Of a stretch of 64,000 nt of DNA, positions 36,311-45,730 are shown piece by piece; position 1 is the first letter of the stretch, and every line of letters starts with the position of its first letter. Source of the DNA: Nitrospirota bacterium (GTDB lineage Bacteria; JACPQY01); the NCBI GenBank assembly GCA_016180645.1, contig JACPAV010000015.1:56124-120123 (forward strand). Direction: 5' to 3'. A program made the position numbers and the translations under genes. Under the pieces are notes generated by a model. That model saw nothing but the letters and a program-made list of their open reading frames with translations. It was not told the DNA's origin and did not search any database.

Positions 36311-36616
36311 GCGATACCTCCTTTGCTCCATGAACCTGACGTTGAAATCATGCGCGATCCCGCCGGCCAACGGCCCGACCGACTCCATCGGGACCTCATC
36401 GTCGTCAGGCAATGTGGTTGGGCCTCCATGGGAGCGATCGTGGCAGGCCATGCAATAGGGACCGTCTGAATAGCGCGGTTCACCCGGAGAAATCTCCCTT
36501 CCGCATTTGAGGCATGCGCACACCCAAGACTTCTGCTTCCTGTTTTCGAGACTCGGTTCCACGCCTCCCCCCTTTCGGTTATGTCTTTCCGTGTTGCTTG
36601 GTTGTTGACTTTCCAT
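36311..36616 (-). pseudogene. Cys-rich zinc-ribbon-like segment joined to a histidine-kinase H-box fragment
   Basis: From ATG 36616 the frame encodes a zinc-ribbon-like CLKCGREISPGEPRYSDGPY followed by CMACH, then ESVGPLAGGIAHDFN. The latter matches the H-box of hybrid histidine kinases (usually LAGGIAHDFNNLL) but stops there and runs into unrelated residues. I read it as a remnant: the 5' part of a regulator fused to a truncated kinase start. It could also be a small real gene. Confidence 0.4.
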
Positions 36617-36984
36617 TGCACTTGTCTTGGAGAGAGCAACGGCCATGCCAGCGGGCGAGGGATGACCGTCGGTCCACCGAGAACGAGGTCGTGGCACGAA
36701 GCGTGATTTGCGAATGGAATTGCACATCTTGTTTCCGTGTGCCGGGGGCGTGGCTTCGGTCGCCGGACTGCGCCATTCCTGAGCGTGGGCCGGAAGGCGT
36801 TGTTGGAGAAGTGTCCCGACTCGTACCCATGTTGTGCCGAACCCCGTTGAAGGGATGGAGGAAGACGCCGACCGCGCGCTTTCGATTCAATTATAGATAC
36901 ATACAGTCCAGGACAGGCTCCGTCCGGAAAAAAGACGGCGCCGTATGGATTGAAAACGGCACCCGTTCCCGTAGAATCGCGCGG

Positions 36985-39900
36985 ATGGGAGTCGTTGTGC
37001 TGGAGAGATTTGAAGTGCGCGAGATATTGGGGGAAGGACATTTCGGCAGGGTCCACCGCGCGTTCGACCGAGTGCTGAAGAAGGAGGTGGCCCTCAAGGA
37101 ATTTTTTCCGGACCCGTCGGATTCAGGCGGGGAGTCGTCCAAGCGCGAAATGGAGTTCCTAGCGCACCTGAGCCATCCGGCGCTCGTCCGAGTCCACGAT
37201 TTCCTGATCGACGAAAGTTCGGGGACCCACTATCTGACTCAGGATCTGGTCCGAGGAGAGAGGCTGTCGGACTTTCTACTTGCCGCTGATTGGGAAGCCC
37301 GGCTGAACGTTTTCATCCAACTCCTACACGGCCTTGAGTACCTGCATCAGCGAGGGGTGATCCATCTGGACATCAAGCCCTCCAACGTGCTGGTGTCGAT
37401 TCCGACGGCTCCGGGTCTTCCTGAGGCGCGGATCCTTGATTTCGGCGTCGCCGAGAGGATGGATCCTACCCGCCGGAGGGCGCTCATCACCGGAACGTTC
37501 CCCTACGTCGCGCCGGAGGTTGTGCGGGGCGATCCGGTGGACGGCCGCGCGGACCTTTACTCGTTGGCGCGGATCTACTTCGAATCGTTGCGGCCGCGGC
37601 CTTTGCCGGCCGGAGATGGAGCTTCGGACCCCGCCGGTCGGGACGGGGACGATCTGGAAGCGATGATCCGTGAAACGCTCCGCCGAAAGGCGCCCGAGTT
37701 GGAGGATTTTCCCGAGGAGATTCCGCTCTACTTTAGGGAGATTCTTGTGTCGCTTCTCCAGCCCAATCCGCGCGGACGGTTCTGGTCCGCCAACGAGGTG
37801 GTCCGGCGGATCAACATGCGGACGGGCCTGGCCTTCCCGCTTGAGCCGGGCCGCGTGCGGCTTCCCGACAAGACGAGCGCGATTCTCGCCGGCCGGACGG
37901 CGGAATTTGAGACTCTTTGCCGGTGGTTTGAACAACACCTCCAAGGGGCACGGGCGCTTTCATTTGCGGCCGTGTTCGGCAAACCGGAAACCGGCAAGAG
38001 CGCATTGCTGGACGAATTCCGTCGCTGGGCCGAGCTTCGGGAGATGGAGGTGATCAGTCTGCAACATCCCGATGACGGAGTGGGGGATCTTTTTCGACGA
38101 GCCGCAAAGGATTCCGACCTCGAATCGCTTCGGCCCTTCGCGCCGTTTCTCAAGAACGTCCTTCCCGGTCCCTTCGGAAATGCGCCGGACCCTCCCGTCA
38201 TCGAGGCGAGTCCCGATCTCCAGCAGGCGCGCGCCTTCGACAAGTGGACGGAGGCCCTGCGCGTTTTGCTCGATCGTCGGCCCGTCGCCATCCTCGTGGA
38301 CGATGCGCATCTGAAGCCCCCGCTTGCGGATCTTCTGCTCCGGCTCGTCCATCGATTACGCGCGCCGGGCGGGATCTCGGACGTTCCGGGCCCGGCAAAG
38401 ACTTTCATCAGCGTTCACCCCCACCCTGACCCTCCCCCGTCGAGGGGGAGGGAGAAAGAGGGTGAGGCGCGCTCCTTCTTGTCCCTTCCCCCCTTGCGGG
38501 GGAAGGTGAGGATGGGGGGTGCTGAACGATTACAGACTTTCATTCTGTTCACGGCTGCGGCGGAGGGATTCATTCCGCCCCAGGCCGCGCCGGATTGGAG
38601 CCTCGGCTTGGCGGCCTGGACCAAGGGTCAGGCAACGGGTGTTCTTTTGCGGTTGCTTGGTGTTGACACCGTGCCGGAGTATTTGTTGGAGCGGCTCGTG
38701 GGCGCGACCGAAGGGGTTCCCGGTCTGTTCGTCGAGTGTGTGCGAAGAATGGCAAGCGACGTCCTCCAGCCCGGCGAAAACATGGAGGCCCAACTGGACG
38801 CGCTTGACCCGAGCAGGGTCGACGGCATTCTCGATGCGGGCGCATGGTACGGCGGAGAGATCAAGGCCCTGCCCGGTTCGGAACAGGACGTGCTGGCTTG
38901 GCTCGCCGTTGCCGCGGCGGAACTCCGTTCGGAGGATCTTGAACGCCTTGAGCCCTCCGTGGCCGGGAGTTCGGTTGCGTTGCTGCGTCGGCTGGAGAGT
39001 CTGGGTTGGGTACGATCGGGTCTGCATGGGTATCAGCTTGCCGGGGACCTCCGTCGGGCCGCGGTCGACCGAGCGCTTGAACCGGGCCGGCGCCAGGAAA
39101 TGCATTTCCAGATTGCGCGGCGCTGGCGGGAACTGTCCCTGCATCATGCGCGAACGGGGCTTGGTCATGACGGGGCGGCTCTCGCGCAGGCGGGCCATTG
39201 CTTCCGGGCCGGGCGGGCGGAGACGGCGTTTGAGATCGCCGCTCCCGAACTTGCGTTGAGGCTGCGCCTGCACCAGCCGGAACCGGTCCTCCGGTTCTTG
39301 GAGGAGCATCGAGAAGCCGCCGGTCGCCTGCCCCCCGATCCTGGCCGGATGTATCGCAAGCTCCTTGCCGAGGCTTCCTTCCTCACCTCCAATTTCGCGG
39401 CCGCGGCCGCGACCTACCGGGACTTCGCAAGCCAGGGCCTTACGCCCGAAGAACGCGCGGAGTGCACGGCCGGGCTCGCCCGTTCGCTCCGCTTCGGGGG
39501 AAAGCTTGCGGAGGCCGCGGAGGTGATCGAAAGGTCCGGATCGGAGATCCGAGGCGATTCACCCTGGCGGCCGGAGCTGGACGCCCTGTATGCCGACATT
39601 CTCCTCGAACAGGCTCGATACCCGGAGGCGGCGGCCGTCTGTCGGCCCTACCTCGACGGAGGCAGACCCTGCGGGCCGGACGAAATTCTCGCGTTCCGGC
39701 ACGTGCTGGCCAAGACGCATTTCTACCGACGCGAAACGGAGCAGGCGATCGCCCTCTTCAAGCAAAACAGCCAGGAGAGTCGGAGGTCCGGCAGGCTCGC
39801 TCGACATGCACTCTCTCTCAATTCACTTGGGGCCGCGTACCTTCTGGCCGGGGCGACCGACGCCGCCGTCGAATCGCTTCATGCGTGCTCGGTCCTAAGC

Positions 39901-42354
39901 CAGGAGATCGGCGATCTTCGCGGCATGGCTCTGGCGCATGTCAACCTCGGCGTCTCGTACCAGAAGACGGGCCGTTCCGAGCTGTCCGCCGAACACTATG
40001 AAAAGGCGCTCGCCATCTCCCGCGGGATCGGGGCCCGAACGGAGGTCGCGCGCATCTTGTACAACCTGGGCATGCTCCGTTGCGCGGTGGGCGATCTGGA
40101 AGGCGGCGAAGACGCCCTGGCTGAGGCCGCGTCCCTCTGCTCTGAATTGGGCATGTCCCATCTGGAGGCGAAGGTTTGTTTCGAACGGGCGGGTGGCCTC
40201 TTGCGACGCGGAGATCGAGCCCGCGCGCGGGCGGAGTGCGAGAAAGGCGAGGCGCTCTATGAAAAGCTCCGAATGCCGACGGAGCTGCTGGAGATGCGGC
40301 TCAAGCGGGCGCAGGTTGAACTGGAGGACGGCCGAGGGGACGAAGCCACGAAGATCATTGAAACCGCGGGAGAGGAGGCGAGTAAGTCACCCACGCCGTG
40401 GCTGCAAGCCCGCATCCTCTACCTGAAGGCCAGGCTCGCCGGCCGGCGCATCGACGTGGCGCGCGATTTGCTGGAACGTTCGATGGTGAAATTGGAGTCT
40501 TCGGATCGAAAGGATGAGGATCTGAAGCGTCTTGTCATGGAGGAGTTGGGCAGGCTGTCTTCCCCCGGCGGCGCGAGCCGAGAGCCGCCGGAAGCGGGAG
40601 GAGCCGCGCCCGAGCCGACCGGGGAGCGAAGAGCGGGAGGACCGGAGTCGGAGGAGCATGGGGAAACAACGCGCATTCCTCTCCAACGGAGAAGGGCGGA
40701 CACCCTGGGTCTGACGCTCTTGGAAATCGCGCGCAAGATCAGCTCCCCGTTGAATGCGGAGGGCGTGCTGGTGGAAATCGTGGATTCACTTCTCGCCTTC
40801 ACGGAGGCCGATCGCGGGTTCCTGTTGCTGATGGAGAAAGGACATCTGGACGTGCGGGTGGCCCGATCGAGGGACAGGAAGGACATCCTGGACCCGGCCG
40901 AGAAGTTCAGCCTGACGGTAGCCGAGGAGGCCTTGAAGGAGCGGCAACCGGTCGTCTCCATGGACGCCGCGAGCGATCCTCGGTTCAAGGACTCCGCCAG
41001 CATCTACCAGCTTCAACTGAGGTCCGTCGTCGGCATCCCATTCTTCGTGGGCCGGGAGCCTTTGGGGGCGCTGTACCTCGACACCCAGGAGGGGGAGGGA
41101 CGGTTCGGCGAGGCCGATTTTCCGCTGCTCTCTTCCCTCGGCGAACTGGCCGCCGTGGCCATCCACAAGGCCGATCTCACGGCTCAGCATATTCGTGACC
41201 AGCGTGAGCTTAGGAAGACCGTCCGGGAACTGCGGGAAGCCAAGAACAGGGTGGACGACCTGGCCCGGAGTCTCGAAGATTCCAACCGCAAACTCGAGGA
41301 CAAGGTTGCGACGCAGGAGGGTGAATTGGAGGAAGCCCGGGTTCGCCTGACGGCCTTGATCCACCAGGAGCAACCCAAGTATGGGTACGACCGAATCATC
41401 GGTTCAAGTCGGGCCCTCCGGGACGTTCTCCTCATGGTGGACCGCGCCGTTGAGAGCCGCGTACCCGTCTTGATCGAGGGCGAAAGTGGAACCGGCAAGG
41501 AGCTGGTCGCGCGCGCCATTCATTTCAATTCTTCCAGGAAGGAGAAGCCCTTTGTCCCCATCAACTGCGGGGCGGTGCCGTATGACTTGTTCGAATCCGA
41601 GTTGTTTGGACACGTAAAGGGCGCCTTCACGGGGGCGGATCGCGACAAGCCGGGCCTGATCGAAGTGGCGGCCGGAGGAACCCTGTTCCTAGATGAGATC
41701 GGGGAGATGCCCCTGGGGCTCCAGGTGAAGATGCTCAGAGTTCTCCAAGAAAGCGCGGTGCGGCGCATCGGAGGCGTGGCGGAGGTTCCGGTCGACGTGC
41801 GCATCGTGGCTGCGTCGAACAGGGACCTGAAGACGCTCGTCTCCGAAAAGAAAGTCCGCGAAGACTTCTATTATCGCCTGAGCGTGTACCGTATCACGGT
41901 CCCGCCGCTTGGCCGGCGGAAGGAGGATATTCCACCCTTGGCGGAGCACTTCTTGAAACGAATTGCCGAGGAAGAGGGCAGGCCGGTGAAAAGCATCTCC
42001 CAACAGGCCTTGTCTCTTCTGGCGGGTTTCCATTGGCCCGGCAATGTGCGGGAGTTGGAGAACGCCGTGAGGAATGCCGCCGTGGCTTGCCGCTCGAACC
42101 GGATCGACGTTCAGGATTTGCGGCACAAGCCCGAGCTGTTCGGGGAGTCCGCCTTGATTTCAGCCTCCGGAAATCGAAGGCTCCGGGATCTTCTCCGAGA
42201 AGTTCAGAAGAAAGCGATTGTGGAGGCTTTGCGAAGAAGGGACGGCAACATCACCCTGGCGGCTCAAGACCTCGGTGTGGGCCGATCTCTCCTTTCCCTT
42301 TGGGTGAAGAAGTTTCGACTCAAGTCAAAGGCCGCCGCGGAAAGGACGGGTTAG
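36985..42354 (+). CDS. Giant regulator: Ser/Thr kinase, ATPase, TPR, GAF, sigma54 AAA+, Fis-type HTH
   Basis: Predicted 1789-residue cytoplasmic signalling protein. Order: protein kinase (about 8-270; GEGHFGRV loop, VALKEF Lys, HLDIKPSN, DFGVAE), STAND/MalT-like ATPase (about 300-700; P-loop GKPETGKSAL near 332, acidic Walker B ILVDDAH near 436), TPR-type helical repeats (about 770-1170), GAF (about 1240-1400), coiled coil, sigma54-interaction AAA+ (about 1470-1690; GESGTGKE, GAFTGA, GTLFLDEIGEMP) and a C-terminal Fis-type helix-turn-helix (AAQDLGVGRSLLSLWVKKF). The catalytic loop has Leu in place of the Arg of HRD. It should activate sigma54 promoters in response to signals sensed by GAF/TPR. 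A repeat block interrupts the ATPase (38416-38525). An IS110 element follows directly. Confidence 0.88.
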   Translation: MGVVVLERFEVREILGEGHFGRVHRAFDRVLKKEVALKEFFPDPSDSGGESSKREMEFLAHLSHPALVRVHDFLIDESSGTHYLTQDLVRGERLSDFLLAADWEARLNVFIQLLHGLEYLHQRGVIHLDIKPSNVLVSIPTAPGLPEARILDFGVAERMDPTRRRALITGTFPYVAPEVVRGDPVDGRADLYSLARIYFESLRPRPLPAGDGASDPAGRDGDDLEAMIRETLRRKAPELEDFPEEIPLYFREILVSLLQPNPRGRFWSANEVVRRINMRTGLAFPLEPGRVRLPDKTSAILAGRTAEFETLCRWFEQHLQGARALSFAAVFGKPETGKSALLDEFRRWAELREMEVISLQHPDDGVGDLFRRAAKDSDLESLRPFAPFLKNVLPGPFGNAPDPPVIEASPDLQQARAFDKWTEALRVLLDRRPVAILVDDAHLKPPLADLLLRLVHRLRAPGGISDVPGPAKTFISVHPHPDPPPSRGREKEGEARSFLSLPPLRGKVRMGGAERLQTFILFTAAAEGFIPPQAAPDWSLGLAAWTKGQATGVLLRLLGVDTVPEYLLERLVGATEGVPGLFVECVRRMASDVLQPGENMEAQLDALDPSRVDGILDAGAWYGGEIKALPGSEQDVLAWLAVAAAELRSEDLERLEPSVAGSSVALLRRLESLGWVRSGLHGYQLAGDLRRAAVDRALEPGRRQEMHFQIARRWRELSLHHARTGLGHDGAALAQAGHCFRAGRAETAFEIAAPELALRLRLHQPEPVLRFLEEHREAAGRLPPDPGRMYRKLLAEASFLTSNFAAAAATYRDFASQGLTPEERAECTAGLARSLRFGGKLAEAAEVIERSGSEIRGDSPWRPELDALYADILLEQARYPEAAAVCRPYLDGGRPCGPDEILAFRHVLAKTHFYRRETEQAIALFKQNSQESRRSGRLARHALSLNSLGAAYLLAGATDAAVESLHACSVLSQEIGDLRGMALAHVNLGVSYQKTGRSELSAEHYEKALAISRGIGARTEVARILYNLGMLRCAVGDLEGGEDALAEAASLCSELGMSHLEAKVCFERAGGLLRRGDRARARAECEKGEALYEKLRMPTELLEMRLKRAQVELEDGRGDEATKIIETAGEEASKSPTPWLQARILYLKARLAGRRIDVARDLLERSMVKLESSDRKDEDLKRLVMEELGRLSSPGGASREPPEAGGAAPEPTGERRAGGPESEEHGETTRIPLQRRRADTLGLTLLEIARKISSPLNAEGVLVEIVDSLLAFTEADRGFLLLMEKGHLDVRVARSRDRKDILDPAEKFSLTVAEEALKERQPVVSMDAASDPRFKDSASIYQLQLRSVVGIPFFVGREPLGALYLDTQEGEGRFGEADFPLLSSLGELAAVAIHKADLTAQHIRDQRELRKTVRELREAKNRVDDLARSLEDSNRKLEDKVATQEGELEEARVRLTALIHQEQPKYGYDRIIGSSRALRDVLLMVDRAVESRVPVLIEGESGTGKELVARAIHFNSSRKEKPFVPINCGAVPYDLFESELFGHVKGAFTGADRDKPGLIEVAAGGTLFLDEIGEMPLGLQVKMLRVLQESAVRRIGGVAEVPVDVRIVAASNRDLKTLVSEKKVREDFYYRLSVYRITVPPLGRRKEDIPPLAEHFLKRIAEEEGRPVKSISQQALSLLAGFHWPGNVRELENAVRNAAVACRSNRIDVQDLRHKPELFGESALISASGNRRLRDLLREVQKKAIVEALRRRDGNITLAAQDLGVGRSLLSLWVKKFRLKSKAAAERTG
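38416..38525 (+). repeat. Double hairpin element inserted in frame in the ATPase domain
   Basis: Two hairpins, CCCTCCCCCgtcgaGGGGGAGGG (about 38429-38451) and CCTTCCCCCcttgCGGGGGAAGG (about 38485-38507), form a composite of a repeat also seen near 5627 and 34350. It is translated as a Pro/Arg/Gly-rich insert (HPHPDPPPSRGREKEG ... LPPLRGKVRMGG) about 40 residues after the Walker B motif, just before the next core strand FILFTAA. Confidence 0.85.
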
Positions 42355-43750
42355 ATTAAATGAACGAGCCAGCAACCGGCGTGATTGTTTGGTATACGCG
42401 GGTTACGCCTCCGATGAAGGGGGCGCCTATCCGCAAAACAACACGGAGGTACTGGCTCATGACGGAAGATAACAGAATTTTGGTGGGATTGGATGTGCAT
42501 AAGGATTCGATCGCGGTGGCGGTGTTGCCGCCGGGATCGGACCGTGTGACCGAGGCGCCGTCGATCTCGAATGACCCGGGCAGCCTTCGGAGGCTGGCCG
42601 ACCGGTTGTCGAAGGGAGGAGCCTTGGCGTTTGTGTACGAGGCGGGACCCTGCGGCTACGAGGTCCACCGGCAGATCACTGGGATGGGACATGCCTGCGA
42701 GGTGATCGCTCCGGCGCTGACCCCGGTGCGTCCGGGCGACCGGGTCAAGACGGATCGGCGGGATGCCGAGAAGTTGGCGCGATTCTACCGGGCGGGAGAG
42801 CTCACGCCCATTCGGGTCCCGACGCGAGAAGAGGAAGCGGCGCGAGACTTGGTGCGGATTCGGGAGGATGCCCTCTCCGATCGGCTTCGGGCGCGTCACC
42901 GGCTCGGAAAGTTTCTGCTTCGGCAGGGGCGTATCTACCGGGAGACGAAGGCGTGGGGGGTGGCCCATCGAGCATGGCTCAAGAAAGAGCGGTTTGAGTT
43001 CGATCCCTTGCAGCGGACCTTCGAGGGCTATATCCGCGCCCTGGAGGAAACCGAGGCCCGTCTCGCCGTGCTCAGTCAGCAGGTGTTGGACTTGGCCGAG
43101 CGTGAACCCTACCGCGAGACGGTGAAGGCCTTGCGGTGTCTCAAGGGCATCGACACGCTGGGCGCGATCACGCTCAGCGTTGAGGCGCAGGAGTTCAGGC
43201 GATTTGGGAAGGCGCGGGCGTTCATGAGTTACACGGGCGCGGTCAGTTCGGAGTACAGCTCGGGCGAGAAGACCCGCCGGGGGAGCATCACCAAGGCGGG
43301 CAACGCCCATCTCCGGAGAATCCTGGTCGAGGCGGCTTGGAGTTACCGGCGTCCAAACTTGGAAGGTCGATCCTTGTCCGAGCGCCGGAAAGGCTGCCCG
43401 CCCGAGGTCGTGCGGATCGCCAAGAAGGCCCAGGATCGGCTGACTCGGAAATTCGCCCGGATGGTCGGCCGGAGCAAGCCTTCCCAGGTGGCCGCGGTCG
43501 CGGTGGCGCGCGAACTCTCCGGCTTTGTCTGGTCGATCGCCCGGCACGTTCCGGAGGGGAAGACGGCCTGATGCACGGCCTATCCTTGGGAGAGTCCCGG
43601 CCCCGGAGGCCAGGCAGCGGAAAGGAGAACCCTCGGCGACACTATGTGCAGTGGATGAGAGATCATTCATGACGCACGACTCTAGATCGAGGCAGCTCCC
43701 GACGAATCACCATCATGCGCCTCTGTCCCGCCTCGGCGGGATAACACGCG
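42355..43750 (+). mobile_element. IS110-family insertion sequence (boundaries approximate)
   Basis: Carries one DEDD transposase (42459-43571) with about 100 bases upstream and non-coding DNA downstream. IS110 elements lack classic terminal inverted repeats and encode a bridge RNA in a flanking non-coding end, so exact ends cannot be called here. It starts within a few bases of the regulator's stop codon. A short hairpin TCCCGCctcgGCGGGA lies at 43728-43743. Confidence 0.6.
42459..43571 (+). CDS. IS110-family transposase
   Basis: Predicted 370-residue DEDD/RuvC-like recombinase. The first Asp is in VGLDVHKDS; Glu in VYEAGPCGYE; Asp pair in KTDRRDAEKLARF. The C-terminal Tnp_20-type half has LKGIDTLGAITL, SYTGAVSSEYSSGE with the catalytic Ser, and GSITKAGNAHLRRIL. 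Length is typical and the frame intact, so the element may be active. ATG 42459 has a GGAGG about 10 bases upstream; in-frame upstream codons are less likely to be used. Confidence 0.93.
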   Translation: MTEDNRILVGLDVHKDSIAVAVLPPGSDRVTEAPSISNDPGSLRRLADRLSKGGALAFVYEAGPCGYEVHRQITGMGHACEVIAPALTPVRPGDRVKTDRRDAEKLARFYRAGELTPIRVPTREEEAARDLVRIREDALSDRLRARHRLGKFLLRQGRIYRETKAWGVAHRAWLKKERFEFDPLQRTFEGYIRALEETEARLAVLSQQVLDLAEREPYRETVKALRCLKGIDTLGAITLSVEAQEFRRFGKARAFMSYTGAVSSEYSSGEKTRRGSITKAGNAHLRRILVEAAWSYRRPNLEGRSLSERRKGCPPEVVRIAKKAQDRLTRKFARMVGRSKPSQVAAVAVARELSGFVWSIARHVPEGKTA

Positions 43751-44009
43751 AATATCAGTTTGATTCACCGTCGCAAACCAAGAAGAAAAGAAAAAACACG
43801 CTCAGCGTTGACCGGCTCGTTCAAATCAGTACCGCGTTGAGTAAGTCCTGCAAGATTCCCTGTACGGGCTTCCAGCGTCAACACGGTACATACGCCCCGC
43901 CGCCATTCGGAAATTCAAACGGAGAGCGGGGCTACCGCACCGCGACCAAGCCCGAAGTATTTGCGGAACTTGTTCAACGCGGTACTAGAGGCAGGTCAGA
44001 AATGGGGGC
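43572..44009. other. Non-coding region downstream of the transposase
   Basis: About 440 bases holding the right end of the IS110 element and unassigned sequence. An A-rich tract (about 43778-43799) marks a composition change. Candidate location of a bridge RNA if the element is of the IS1111 type; I could not fold it convincingly. Confidence 0.4.
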
Positions 44010-44076
44010 CATGGATTCATGTAATCATCGGGTCATGTGGACATGATTCGATGACCACATGGTTCCATGATTACAT
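44010..44076. repeat. 8-base-period CATGNNNN array
   Basis: CAT (once GAT) occurs at 44010, 44018, 44026, 44034, 44042, 44050, 44058, 44066 and 44074, exactly every 8 bases. It is the same family as 29735-29810. It lies immediately after the stop of the minus-strand NtrC-type gene, as the other array lies upstream of the cyclase gene. Confidence 0.88.
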
Positions 44077-44078
44077 TC

Positions 44079-45494
44079 CTAGGAGAGTCCGTACTCCTTG
44101 AGTTTGCGCTGGAGTGTGCGGAGGCCGATGCCGAGGGACTTCGCCGCCTGCGTGCGATTTCCCTCCTGGGCGGAGAGAGCGGATTGGATGGCCATTTTTT
44201 CGATCTCCTGCATCGTCAGTCCCGGAGTAACCCTGAAACCGTCGGATTCGGATTCGTTCGCCGCTCCGCGAATCGGATGGGGAAGATCGTTGACTCCCAG
44301 GGTGGGGGAGTGTCCCAGCACGACCATCTGTTCGATGACGTTACGCAATTCGCGGACGTTCCCCGGCCAGCGATAGTTGACCAAGTGCTCAAGCGCGGCG
44401 GGCTCCACGCTGCGAATGGTCTTGTGGTTTTCCTCCGAGGTGACTTGGATGAACGCTTCCACGAGCAAGGGGATGTCTTCCTTCCGGTCGCGGAGAGGAG
44501 GGACTTCCAAGGTAATGACTTTCAGGCGGTAGAGCAAATCGTCCCGGAATTTTCCCTGGTCCACCAGGGCCTCAATGTTGCGGTGGGTGGCGGCAATCAC
44601 TCGAACGTCCACGGAGATCGTCCGGTCGCCGCCCACGCGCATGAACTCGCGCTCTTCGAGGACGCGGAGGAGTTTGGCCTGCATGGTGTGGGGCATTTCG
44701 CCGATCTCATCGAGGAACACGCTTCCCCCATGGGCGAGTTCGAACCGGCCCAGTCGTCGTTCATAGGCCCCGGTGAAGGCTCCGCGTTCGTGCCCAAACA
44801 GTTCGCTCTCCAGGAGGGTTTCCGGGAAGGCGGAGCAGTTGATCGCCATGAAGGGGCGTTCCCTCCGGGGCGAGAGCGTGTGCAGGGCGCGGGCGACGAG
44901 CTCTTTGCCTGTTCCGCTTTCGCCCAGAATGAGGACGCTGGCTTTCGCGGGGGCCACGCGGCGGATTCGTTCGAAGAGTTCCCGAATGTTGGCTGACTGC
45001 CCGATCACGGCGGGAGAGCGGTGCTTTTCCGCGTCGTGCCAGAGGTGCATCAGCTCTTCGTGCTTGCGGGAATCGGCGAGGATCTTTTCGATGCGGACGA
45101 AGAAGTCCCGGAGATCGACCGGTTTGGCGAGGTAATCGGCGGCGCCTTCTTTCATCAGCTCCACTGCGTCGTTGATGTTGCCCTCGGTGGCCACCATGAT
45201 GACCGGGAGATTGGGGTGGGTCTCGCGGACGACCTTGAGGATGTCGATGCCTTTCCGGTCCGGGAATTCCGCGTCGCAGATGATGAGATCGAGATCCGCC
45301 GCCTTCAGGACTTTGAGCGTTTCCCTCGCCCGTTCCGCTTCGAAAACGCTGTAGCCTTCCGAGGTCAGCGCGCGGGCGATGCTGAGCCGGTCGTCGGCCT
45401 CGTGAAGGGCGACGAGGATGGACTGGGCGGCCTTGGCGCCCACCCGGGGGGGCTTGGCTCGGACAATCGCCTGGGTTTCTTTGTCGTTGTTCAT
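44079..45494 (-). CDS. NtrC-family sigma54-dependent response regulator
   Basis: Predicted 471-residue transcription activator: receiver domain (about 24-140; phospho-Asp in LIICDAEFP, Lys in LAKPVD), sigma54 AAA+ (about 165-395; GESGTGKE, GAFTGA, GSVFLDEIGEMP, arginine-finger region) and a Fis-type HTH (NRTQAAKSLGIGLRTLQRKL). It binds enhancer sites and opens sigma54 promoters once phosphorylated. No cognate kinase is adjacent. Confidence 0.93.
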   Translation of the reverse strand: MNNDKETQAIVRAKPPRVGAKAAQSILVALHEADDRLSIARALTSEGYSVFEAERARETLKVLKAADLDLIICDAEFPDRKGIDILKVVRETHPNLPVIMVATEGNINDAVELMKEGAADYLAKPVDLRDFFVRIEKILADSRKHEELMHLWHDAEKHRSPAVIGQSANIRELFERIRRVAPAKASVLILGESGTGKELVARALHTLSPRRERPFMAINCSAFPETLLESELFGHERGAFTGAYERRLGRFELAHGGSVFLDEIGEMPHTMQAKLLRVLEEREFMRVGGDRTISVDVRVIAATHRNIEALVDQGKFRDDLLYRLKVITLEVPPLRDRKEDIPLLVEAFIQVTSEENHKTIRSVEPAALEHLVNYRWPGNVRELRNVIEQMVVLGHSPTLGVNDLPHPIRGAANESESDGFRVTPGLTMQEIEKMAIQSALSAQEGNRTQAAKSLGIGLRTLQRKLKEYGLS

Positions 45495-45495
45495 C

Positions 45496-45730
45496 TTGGA
45501 GCTGTCAGCAATCAGCCGTCAGCCTCCGGTGCAGGGGATGTGGTAGCCGCAGCCTTCAGGCTGCGTCCGGGACGCGGGCTGAAGCCCGCGCCTACCGGTC
45601 TCCCGCATTGGCCATCGATAGACTGTCCGCTGGATGCTGATGGCTATTGTAGCCCCTACCGCCCTTCCGAATCCAGGACGGCCCTCATTCGTAACGTGAC
45701 ACGGGACACGTGGCACGTGGCACGGTGACC
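45496..45730. repeat. Intergenic repeat cluster
   Basis: Heptamers of the agcNNtc type at about 45500-45527, palindromes GCAGCCTtcAGGCTGC (45549-45564) and GCGGGCTgaAGCCCGC (45574-45589), and a heptamer array gtgacac, gggacac, gtggcac, gtggcac, ggtgacc at 45696-45730. No gene found. Confidence 0.8.
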
